The position numbers and the translations under genes are program-made. A stretch of DNA of 19,710 bases. Source: Colwellia sp. (GTDB lineage: Bacteria; Pseudomonadota; Gammaproteobacteria; Enterobacterales; Alteromonadaceae). Numbering within the stretch: position 1 is the stretch's first letter; every line of letters begins with the position of its first letter. The notes beneath the pieces were generated by a model that saw nothing but the letters and a program-made list of their open reading frames with translations, was not told where the DNA came from and did no database searches. The DNA is taken from positions 91,483 to 111,192 of the forward strand of contig DPHE01000078.1 in NCBI GenBank assembly GCA_003521815.1, read 5' to 3'. This document shows positions 7,211 through 13,797 of the stretch, piece by piece.

Positions 7211-8081
7211 TCATAGCATACCAGTTAAGCGCATTGTCATAGCACAATGCGTTTTTTTCTTGCTCGGTTAACGCTTGAAAAAAATCACTCGATATTATTG
7301 ACTGCCAATAGGCCTGATAACTCTTATGACTAAATAAACATAACGGAAAATTACTGGCTAACATGACCCTTTTAGTACCAAAAACAGTAAAAACAAGTAA
7401 TAAATTTTCGTTTAACCAATCTGAGCGATAATCTCTATCTGCCATTTCCCAGCCAGAGCATTTAATGGCAACATGAGGGAAAATAGATAATTTTTCTAAG
7501 TTGCTTTGCCAGCGTTGCCATTCAATAGTTTGTATATTACTAGGTGGAAAACCTGCGTGATTTATAATGAAATGTATATTGGGGTTATTTGAAATAACAT
7601 CACATAACGCATCAACGGGTGCATGCTCAATTAACGGTAATTGAACGTCGAATACCAAACCATTTTCATTCAATATTTTTATATTATCAAGAACTTGTGT
7701 GTTTTTTAAGAACGTTAACGCTTGATCATCTAATAAGTGACGAACGCCAACAAACGAAGGGAGTTCAGCTAATTTGTCTATAACCAAATTAACGTGTTTG
7801 CTTGATGAGGTTAAATCGAGATTAGCGATGGCTCGAAAACGCTTATTACAGCTTTGCTCTAGGGCTAAAAGTTCACGCCATGGTTGTTCGTTATCAAAGC
7901 CCGCTTCAATATGAACAAAGCCAGATAAAGATAACGGTTTTTTTAGCGTTAAATTACTCACATCGAAACTTTTATTGATGCGGTGTTTATCAGGCCAAAA
8001 AGGTGGGTTTTTAGCCTGTAGCCAGTCATAATGACCTAACTCAAGATCAAATAAGTGTAGGTGAGGATCAATTATTTTCAT
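7194..8081 (-). CDS. Amidohydrolase family protein, lactonase-like (COG3618)
   Basis: This 295-residue protein is an amidohydrolase of the COG3618 type that includes L-fuconolactonase and L-rhamnono-lactonase. Visible landmarks are DPHLHLFD (His7, His9), VGVRH (111-115), NHAG (174-177) and KCSG (207-210). Near the C-terminus the segment LASNFP takes the place of the more usual G-S-D-W-P, so the strand-8 acid of the superfamily is replaced by Asn244; some lactonase-like members share this. The expected step is opening of a sugar lactone to an aldonate. It lies 39 bases downstream of the SDR gene on the same strand, with no terminator between them, so the two are probably co-transcribed. Length is normal. 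Confidence 0.85.
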   Translation of the reverse strand: MKIIDPHLHLFDLELGHYDWLQAKNPPFWPDKHRINKSFDVSNLTLKKPLSLSGFVHIEAGFDNEQPWRELLALEQSCNKRFRAIANLDLTSSSKHVNLVIDKLAELPSFVGVRHLLDDQALTFLKNTQVLDNIKILNENGLVFDVQLPLIEHAPVDALCDVISNNPNIHFIINHAGFPPSNIQTIEWQRWQSNLEKLSIFPHVAIKCSGWEMADRDYRSDWLNENLLLVFTVFGTKRVMLASNFPLCLFSHKSYQAYWQSIISSDFFQALTEQEKNALCYDNALNWYAMSCILN

Positions 8082-8120
8082 TTTAGCTGCTCGTTATTCT
8101 AATACTTTTATTACACTCTA

Positions 8121-8846
8121 TTATTGTGCCGTGTAACCACCATCAATGACTTGTAAGCTACCGGTAATAAACTTAGCGTTGTCCGAGGCTAAAAATAACA
8201 CTAATTCAGCAACTTCTTCTGGCTGACCTAAGCGGTTTAGCGGTTGCAAGCTTTCTTCTTCCTTATGTATTTCTGCTTTGTTAGCACCAGACTTTTGACA
8301 GTAATTGTTGATAGCATGATGATAAAGGGGCGTTTCTATCGTACCAGGACAAACTGCATTGGCGCGAATATTAAATGCGGCGTAATCGATTGCCGTGGTT
8401 TTTGCCATTGAAGCAAGTGCCGCTTTACTTAAGTTGTAGGCAAAAGAGTTATGTTTAGCTACTAAGGCTTGATCGGACGACATTATAATAATAGCACCAT
8501 TATTTTTCGCTTTCATACTAGGTAATACGGCTTTAACAGCAGCATAAGCACCTTTGACGTTGATATTAAATACTTTATCAAAATCATCTTCTGACGTATT
8601 TTCTATATTGGCAGAAAAATGAATACCGGCGTTAGAAACCAGTACATCGATAGATTGCTGCTTAGTGATATTATTAATAATATCAGTTACCTGACTTACA
8701 TTAGTCACATCACAATAATAATATTCGCCAAAAGAAGAAGGGGATAAATCCAAGTTGAAAACAAGGTAATTATTCTGTTCAAATAATTTTACTATGCTTA
8801 AACCTATGCCTGAACTACCGCCTGTAACTACACATGTTTTTTTCAT
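8121..8846 (-). CDS. SDR family NAD-dependent oxidoreductase, probable sugar or sugar-acid dehydrogenase
   Basis: The 241-residue protein is a classical short-chain dehydrogenase/reductase. It has the glycine-rich nucleotide motif TGGSSGIG (8-15), CDVT with Asp46, NAG (72-74), Asn95, Ser124, and the catalytic Tyr137-x-x-x-Lys141, then Pro-Gly at 167-168. Asp33 at the end of the second strand (N-L-D-L) favours NAD over NADP. All catalytic residues are present. Next to a lactonase-like amidohydrolase and facing a dehydratase, it could oxidise an aldose to a lactone, or a 2-keto-3-deoxy acid as in the L-fucose route; the sequence cannot choose. No strong ribosome binding site is seen before the ATG at 8846. 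Confidence 0.85.
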   Translation of the reverse strand: MKKTCVVTGGSSGIGLSIVKLFEQNNYLVFNLDLSPSSFGEYYYCDVTNVSQVTDIINNITKQQSIDVLVSNAGIHFSANIENTSEDDFDKVFNINVKGAYAAVKAVLPSMKAKNNGAIIIMSSDQALVAKHNSFAYNLSKAALASMAKTTAIDYAAFNIRANAVCPGTIETPLYHHAINNYCQKSGANKAEIHKEEESLQPLNRLGQPEEVAELVLFLASDNAKFITGSLQVIDGGYTAQ

Positions 8847-8939
8847 CTAATTGAACCACTAACTTTATCAAAAAAATATTTTAATCAATGATAACGCTAA
8901 GTTCAGTTCAGTGCCATTTTCTTATTTTAGTAAATTCGC

Positions 8940-8945
8940 TATAAT
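8940..8945 (+). promoter_or_regulatory. Consensus -10 box for the DUF3010 gene
   Basis: A perfect TATAAT lies 30 bases upstream of the DUF3010 ATG at 8976. No good -35 box is at the right distance; the best is TTTTCT at 8917-8922 with a 17-base spacer. A transcript would start near 8952, giving a leader of about 24 bases. Confidence 0.5.
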
Positions 8946-8975
8946 GCCTGTAATTCTAAAACTTGAGATTTTTAC

Positions 8976-9401
8976 ATGAAAGCATGTGGCGTTGAAATAA
9001 AAGGTAATGATGCAATTATTTGTATTATGTCTAAAGAAAATAGTTTGTATGATATTCCTCATACACGAGTACAAAAGATCAGCCTTGATGACGCTGGAGA
9101 TGCAGAGCAAGTGCAAAAATTTCAGTTTACCTTTGAGAAATTAATGGAAGACTATCATGTCAGCCATGTACTTATTAAAGGGCGTGCATTAAAAGGAAAA
9201 TTTGCAGGCGGTCCTATTGGCTTTAAGGTGGAGGCGGCAATTCAATTAATAAAAGAACTACACGTTGAAATTTTAGCCGGTAGCTTTATTAAAAAAGAAA
9301 TAGCAAAAAGCCAAGTAGAAATCGACTTTAGAGATACCGGCTTAAAACAGTATCAAGAACAAGCTTTCACTACAGTATTCGCTTATTTAGAAACGGTGTA
9401 A
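8976..9401 (+). CDS. DUF3010 family protein
   Basis: The 141-residue protein matches the DUF3010 family, which is common in marine gammaproteobacteria and has no assigned function. The start MKACGVEIKGNDAIICIM is characteristic. The remainder is mixed alpha/beta, with a conserved-looking basic-glycine patch KGRALKGKFAGGPIGFK about residues 69-85 and a C-terminal segment containing acidic residues. The opening strand followed by G-x-E and the overall layout recall an RNase H-like or actin-like nucleotide-binding start, but this is impression only. No signal peptide or membrane helix is seen. It has its own -10 box and a terminator, so it is a single-gene transcript. Confidence 0.85.
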   Translation: MKACGVEIKGNDAIICIMSKENSLYDIPHTRVQKISLDDAGDAEQVQKFQFTFEKLMEDYHVSHVLIKGRALKGKFAGGPIGFKVEAAIQLIKELHVEILAGSFIKKEIAKSQVEIDFRDTGLKQYQEQAFTTVFAYLETV

Positions 9402-9430
9402 TGACTATTTAAATAACGTATCGCTTAGCT

Positions 9431-9456
9431 AAAAGCGCATTTATTGCGCTTTTTTT
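9431..9456 (+). terminator. Rho-independent terminator after DUF3010
   Basis: A 9-bp stem (AAAAGCGCA with TGCGCTTTT) closes a five-base loop, and the T-run extends to 9456. It lies 30 bases after the DUF3010 stop codon. Confidence 0.85.
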
Positions 9457-9512
9457 ATGTCTGAATTTCGTCTATATAACAGCCTTTTTGTAAAAAACAT
9501 GACTAATCTTAC

Positions 9513-9549
9513 TTGAGTAAAAGTATTTGATATGATTTAATCAAATACT
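9513..9549 (+). promoter_or_regulatory. Promoter of the acyl-CoA dehydrogenase gene overlapping an inverted-repeat operator
   Basis: TTGAGT at 9513-9518 and TTTAAT at 9536-9541 form a promoter with a 17-base spacer. A perfect 10-bp inverted repeat, AGTATTTGAT at 9522-9531 and ATCAAATACT at 9540-9549, covers the spacer and the -10 box, so a dimer bound there would block RNA polymerase. The repeat matches neither the FadR consensus nor the Pseudomonas PsrA box. A half-match to FadR (GACCAGTT) occurs downstream at 9570-9577. Confidence 0.55.
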
Positions 9550-9619
9550 CACTTAGAAGTCAGACCACTGACCAGTTGATTTCCAGTAGGACGGCTAAAA
9601 TTAATATTGGAGAAACCCT

Positions 9620-11425
9620 ATGCCAGAATATAAAGCACCGATTAGAGATCTGAAGTTTGTCATGCAAGAATTACTTGATTGTGACAGCCACTATCAAAAA
9701 CTTGGTTATGAAGATGCTAGCCTTGATATGATCGATGCTATCATCATTGAGGCGGCTAAGTTTACTGAACAAGTGGTTGCTCCAATAAACCAAATTGGTG
9801 ATGAACAAGGTTGTACTTGGAATGATGGTGTGGTTACAACACCTGACGGTTTTAAAGAAGCTTATCAGCAATATGTTGAAGGAGGTTGGCCAACCTTAGC
9901 GCAAAATGTTGATTTTGGTGGTCAAGGTTTACCCCATTCATTAAGTACTGCTATTACTGAATTGTGCTCCAGTGCTAATCATAGCTTTGCTATGTATCCA
10001 GGCTTAAGCCACGGCGCGTTAGCGACTATTGAAGCACATGGCAGTGATACGCATAAAAACATCTTTATGCCAAAACTGGTTGAAGGGTCTTGGACGGGCA
10101 CTATGTGCTTAACAGAGCCTCATTGTGGTACCGACTTAGGCATGTTACGCACTAAGGCTGAAGTAAATGATGATGGGAGTTACTCGTTAACGGGTACTAA
10201 GATTTTTATTTCCGCGGGTGAGCATGACTTATCAGATAATATTGTACATATTGTTATTGCTCGCATTCCCGGTTCGCCAGAAGGTAGTCGCGGTATTTCA
10301 TTATTTATCGTCCCTAAATTTAACGTGACTGGTACTGGTGAAATCAGCGATAGAAATGCGGTAAATTGTGGTTCAATTGAACATAAAATGGGCATCAATG
10401 CTAATGCGACGTGTGTTATCAATTTTGATGGCGCTAAAGGCTATTTAATTGGTGAAGTAAATCGCGGTTTACACTGTATGTTTACCTTTATGAATACTGC
10501 GCGCTTAGGTGTTGCTACTGAAGGTGTTGCCGCAGCTGAAGCATCATTTCAAGGCTCGTTGACTTACGCGAAAGATAGATTACAAATGCGTTCATTGTCT
10601 GGTGTAAAAAACCCTGAAGGTCCAGCAGATGCAATCATTGTTCATCCTGATGTACGCCGTATGTTATTAACTCAAAAGTCTATTGCTGAAGGCGGTCGTG
10701 CGTTAATTGCTTATTTATCACAGTTAGTTGATGTGGGTCATGCATCACCAGATAAAGCAAACGAAGCAGAAAAAGCATCAGCTGAATCTAAGTTGGCCTT
10801 ATTAACGCCAATTGCGAAAGCTTTTTTAACTGAGTTAGGTTTAGAGTGTACCAGCCATGGCGTGCAAGTATTCGGTGGGCATGGTTATATTAAAGAATGG
10901 GGCATGGAACAGCTGATGCGTGATACAAAAATTAGTTGTTTGTATGAAGGCACCACTGGCATTCAAGCACTTGATTTACTAGGGCGTAAAGTTTTAGGCT
11001 CTAAAGGTGAAATATTAAAACCATTTGGAGCAGAAATCACAGCATTTTGTGTTGAAAATTCAGCTAATGAAGCAATGGGGGAATTCATTAAACCTATTAT
11101 GGCTTATGCTGGTGATTGGCAAAAAATGACAGAAACGTTAGGTATGAAGGCTATGAAAAATCCTGATGAAATTGGTGGTGCATCCGTTGATTACTTAATG
11201 TATTCTGGCTATTTTACACTAGCCTATTTTTGGGCGAAAATGGCTAAGGTAGCGCAAGAGAAATTAGCAATAAATCATGAGGATAGTACGTTTTATCAAG
11301 CAAAAATCAAAACGGCACGTTTCTATTTTCAACGTATATTACCAAGAGCGAAAGGTCATGCGTCTTGTTTGGAAAATGGTTCTGATTCTATAATGGCACT
11401 TGATGCAGATGATTTTTCATTTTAG
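9620..11425 (+). CDS. Acyl-CoA dehydrogenase with C-terminal extension (DmdC/FadE-like)
   Basis: This 601-residue flavoenzyme belongs to the long acyl-CoA dehydrogenase group that includes 3-methylmercaptopropionyl-CoA dehydrogenase (DmdC) and many FadE paralogues of marine bacteria. FAD and substrate motifs CLTEPHCGTD (163-172) and KIFISAGEHD (194-203) are present, the GGHGY loop is at 419-423, and the predicted catalytic base is Glu443 in YEGTTGIQ. A C-terminal domain of about 130 residues follows, as is normal for this type. It oxidises an acyl-CoA to the 2-enoyl-CoA using FAD. Whether the substrate is a fatty acyl-CoA or methylmercaptopropionyl-CoA cannot be told, and no other dmd gene is here. 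TTGGAGAA precedes the ATG. Confidence 0.92.
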   Translation: MPEYKAPIRDLKFVMQELLDCDSHYQKLGYEDASLDMIDAIIIEAAKFTEQVVAPINQIGDEQGCTWNDGVVTTPDGFKEAYQQYVEGGWPTLAQNVDFGGQGLPHSLSTAITELCSSANHSFAMYPGLSHGALATIEAHGSDTHKNIFMPKLVEGSWTGTMCLTEPHCGTDLGMLRTKAEVNDDGSYSLTGTKIFISAGEHDLSDNIVHIVIARIPGSPEGSRGISLFIVPKFNVTGTGEISDRNAVNCGSIEHKMGINANATCVINFDGAKGYLIGEVNRGLHCMFTFMNTARLGVATEGVAAAEASFQGSLTYAKDRLQMRSLSGVKNPEGPADAIIVHPDVRRMLLTQKSIAEGGRALIAYLSQLVDVGHASPDKANEAEKASAESKLALLTPIAKAFLTELGLECTSHGVQVFGGHGYIKEWGMEQLMRDTKISCLYEGTTGIQALDLLGRKVLGSKGEILKPFGAEITAFCVENSANEAMGEFIKPIMAYAGDWQKMTETLGMKAMKNPDEIGGASVDYLMYSGYFTLAYFWAKMAKVAQEKLAINHEDSTFYQAKIKTARFYFQRILPRAKGHASCLENGSDSIMALDADDFSF

Positions 11426-11463
11426 TCAGATATGTTAATAGAATAGCTCAATAGACTTAATAT

Positions 11464-11490
11464 AAAGGGAAGTAATATGCTTCCCTTTTT
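11464..11490 (+). terminator. Rho-independent terminator after the acyl-CoA dehydrogenase gene
   Basis: A 9-bp perfect stem (AAAGGGAAG with CTTCCCTTT) has a seven-base loop and a T-tract reaching 11490. The opposite strand ends the stem with CCCTTTATA, so it could also weakly terminate the convergent thioredoxin-like pseudogene. Confidence 0.85.
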
Positions 11491-11540
11491 GTCTCTAAAA
11501 TCTAGAAAATCACACCTTAAAAGTAATAACTCAAAAGCAA

Positions 11541-12025
11541 TTAACGCTTAATTATTTCTTGCATAGCTAATGCTAGTTTAGGATTCTTCACATCTGAACT
11601 GGTTGATTTGTATATTGCTTCACCTTGGCGATTAATAAAAAAGGAAGTGGGCGTTCCTCTAACTCCGTATTGATCTGCAACCAACTCTCCCTTTATTGTC
11701 GTAATAAAGTTATAACCGCGTTTATTTATTTCATCTTGTGGTGTGGCACCATCATTGAAGCTAATAGCGACAATTTTTATGCCTGAACGTTGATATTTCT
11801 TTTCAAGCTCAACTAACTTAGGTTGTAGTTTTTTAAAGTAAGGACACCACGTCGCCCAAAAATGTAAAATAACAGGCTTGCCTTGATAATCACTTAACGA
11901 AATGATTTTTCCTTCCTGAGTGGTTAACTGCCAAGGTTTTCCGTTGGAAAACCTTCAGCGACAGCGTTAGGAATTATCCAAAATATAAGGATAAATAAGC
12001 TAGCAAGATAAGTAATATTTTTCAT
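11541..12025 (-). pseudogene. TlpA/ResA-like thioredoxin-fold protein broken by one frameshift
   Basis: From ATG at 12025 the frame gives a signal peptide (MKNITYLASLFILIFWIIPN, then AVA as a likely cleavage site) and ends a dozen residues later at a TAA. Moving by one base near 11948-11951 restores a continuous TlpA/ResA-type domain to the TAA at 11541: GKPWQLTTQEGKIISLSDY, HFWATWCPYFKKLQPKL, the cis-Pro segment GVRGTPTSFFI and a normal C-terminus. One extra T in the coding-strand run of four would give a 161-residue protein. The active site reads Cys-Pro-Tyr-Phe, so the second cysteine of CxxC is also missing. An intact relative would be periplasmic and thiol-reducing. A sequencing error could explain the frameshift but not the Phe. 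Confidence 0.82.
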
Positions 12026-12096
12026 AAAGAGGGTTATATAAATTAAAATTGTGCATAGATGACCTTGTCGTAGTCTTTTTTATTACATGGCTTTGT

Positions 12097-13131
12097 CTAT
12101 ATTTGTGCCCAGCTAGCTAAGATAGCGTCAGCAATTTTAGCGGCTTGTAATGGTCTAAATCAATCGCTAACGTGTCATTAATAATTCCCTTGCTGGTAAC
12201 TAAGTCATCTACGCCTTGATAATCGCCATTACCTTGAAGCGTTAAAATCAGTTTAGAAAGAGAATTGATAGCAGAGGTCATTTTATTCATATATACGCTG
12301 TATAAGCGTTGTTCATTGTGGCTAAAAGCTCCTTTCTCTTGGAAGTAGTTGAAACGAACCATGTTGGTTTTACCGTGTGCTGAACTTGCGCCAAAACGCA
12401 CCGAGCGAAATATGCCAGCCATGAAGGTGGTGTAATACTCTGCTAACTCAGAGCATGGCACTTCAGCCTTGTGTTTTTTAGGCACAGGCAGCTCTTTTTG
12501 TAACTCAGATAAATACTGAGCATACTTAACTAATTTTTCACTCCATGAAAGATCTTTAATTAATACATAGGCTTCAAATGCGGCACGATAACCATATAAT
12601 TGATTTTAATAGATTTATATTGGACCGATGATGACATCTTGCGGCTTATAATTGAATATAACCCATCTTTGTTGGCTATATTAGCTTGCTCAAATTCAGC
12701 CTTAGTCATGTCTTTTGGATAAAATTCGACACCATGATATTTATCTTTATTTTGTGTTAAGAAAACTTTATCACCCTCTAGTCTATCCCAAGGTCGATAG
12801 TTTATTTCAGAAAACGGCGAACTTTTTCATCTTTAATTGCCGCGAGAAATGTTTTTTATTTTGTAAAAATTATTGCTGCCTAAATGGATCGTCCATAATT
12901 TTCGATGCATCTATTAAAAGAGCTAGCATTTTTTTTGGTTGACTGATAAATGGCTTAAATTTGCGGATAGGTTACTTCTTTGTATATGTCTAGGCGATCG
13001 GGATAATTTGCGACGAGTTGCACGGGATTTTGTTGCTGATCTTTAGCTAAAGAGCTATTTATCGTTACTAATTTGGGGAATATTATGATAAGTCTCAATT
13101 ATTATTTCGTTATGAGACTAAAAAAATTCAT
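12097..13131 (-). pseudogene. Remnant of an M49 (dipeptidyl peptidase III-type) metallopeptidase
   Basis: Pieces in order along the minus strand match an M49-type Zn-dependent hydrolase: SSLAKDQQQNPVQL, ANLSHLSVNQKK, MLALLIDASKIMDD, AAIKDEKVRRF, EINYRPWDRLEGDKVFL, EFYPKDMTKAEFEQA, DVIIGPI, YGYRAAFEAYVLIKDLSWSE, YYTTFMAGIFRSVRFGASSA, HGKTNMVRFNYFQEKGAF and ILTLQGNGDYQGV. They lie in different frames with several stops. The joint between AEVPCSELA and EYYTTF skips the whole zinc-binding region, and another part is missing after GLYSII. A final frameshift near 12155 separates DLDH from QAAKIADAILASWAQI, whose stop is at 12097. About 1.0 kb remains of roughly 2 kb expected. The longest open piece, 12117-12485, may be miscalled as a 122-residue gene. 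The start at 13131 is tentative. Confidence 0.85.
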
Positions 13132-13216
13132 TGATGAGTGCAATAGGAAGATAAATATAAATTTTAATGAAGTGTAAAGTTTTATGTAAAAAAATTATAG
13201 TTCAAATTGCAGATAT

Positions 13217-13243
13217 AAAAAAACCGACTAAAGTCGGTTTTTT
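13217..13243 (-). terminator. Rho-independent terminator of rpsT
   Basis: The stem CCGAC/GTCGG, extended by A-T pairs, has a TAAA loop on the plus strand. Read on the minus strand it ends in a run of seven T. It lies 36 bases past the rpsT stop codon. The plus-strand T-run makes it potentially bidirectional. Confidence 0.88.
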
Positions 13244-13279
13244 AAATATTACACAGAAAAACGTGAAGTGTTATCTAGC

Positions 13280-13540
13280 CTATAGGGCTTTGATAGCAGC
13301 ATTCAAACGGCTCTTACTACGAGCTGCTTTGTTTTTATGAATAAGACCTTTACTTGCATAACGGTCTAAAATTGGCGTAGTAGCAGCTAATTCTTTAGTT
13401 GCGACTTCTTTATCACCGGCTTCAATTGCTGCAAGTACTTTTTTAACTAAAGTACGCATCATTGAGCGACGGCTTCCATTGTGTTGACGGCGCTTTTCAG
13501 ATTGTACTGCGCGTTTCTTAGCTTGCTTTGAATTAGCCAA
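13280..13540 (-). CDS. rpsT: 30S ribosomal protein S20
   Basis: The 86-residue, strongly basic protein is S20, which binds 16S rRNA in the body of the small subunit. The start ANSKQAKKRAVQSEKRRQHN and the end KNKAARSKSRLNAAIKAL are diagnostic, and the length is that of the family. The start codon is TTG (13538-13540), with AGGAG ending five bases upstream; E. coli rpsT also starts with UUG, and S20 there represses its own translation, so similar control is likely. It is divergent from murJ, as in many gammaproteobacteria, and ends at a terminator. Confidence 0.97.
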   Translation of the reverse strand: MANSKQAKKRAVQSEKRRQHNGSRRSMMRTLVKKVLAAIEAGDKEVATKELAATTPILDRYASKGLIHKNKAARSKSRLNAAIKAL

Positions 13541-13618
13541 GGTGACTCCTAAAAAATGTTAGATAAGCTTAAATTTAAGGCGACGAAATATGCCTTTTTT
13601 TTAGCTGATTGTCAAATG

Positions 13619-13665
13619 ATTTAATTGCTTTATGTAATAAAAAGTTAATAAAAAAGCAATTAAAT
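13619..13665. repeat. Perfect 13-bp inverted repeat in the rpsT-murJ intergenic region
   Basis: ATTTAATTGCTTT at 13619-13631 and AAAGCAATTAAAT at 13653-13665 are perfect complements separated by 21 bases. The repeat sits 79-125 bases upstream of the rpsT start codon, where its promoter is expected, and 133 bases before murJ. The arms are AT-rich. Next to it, AAGGC (13577-13581) and GCCTT (13592-13596) followed by T resemble a small plus-strand terminator hairpin, or on the minus strand a hairpin in the rpsT leader. Confidence 0.5.
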
Positions 13666-13797
13666 TGAATTTTGCTTGTTCTTGTTGTGAACAGAGGTAA
13701 GTATACATTGTTTATGTAGATAAAATCATTACATAATAGTGTCTTCTTTTAGATAATTGTTTTTTTCTTTTTTTCTTTAATTTTCGAGGGCGTTTTT

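Noticed and set aside
9562..9577. FadR site upstream of the acyl-CoA dehydrogenase
   Set aside because: Only one half-site (GACCAGTT) matches; the other half is in direct rather than inverted orientation.
10180..10422. Minus-strand open frame of 80 codons inside the acyl-CoA dehydrogenase gene
   Set aside because: It is antisense to conserved FAD-binding motifs and has no sign of being coding.
12117..12485. A 122-codon minus-strand frame as an independent gene
   Set aside because: It is the C-terminal domain of an M49-type peptidase with upstream family segments in other frames and a frameshift just before the true end, so it is listed within the pseudogene.
12715..12942. Plus-strand open frame of 75 codons
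   Set aside because: It lies antisense to the M49 relic, has no ribosome binding site and an unlikely composition.
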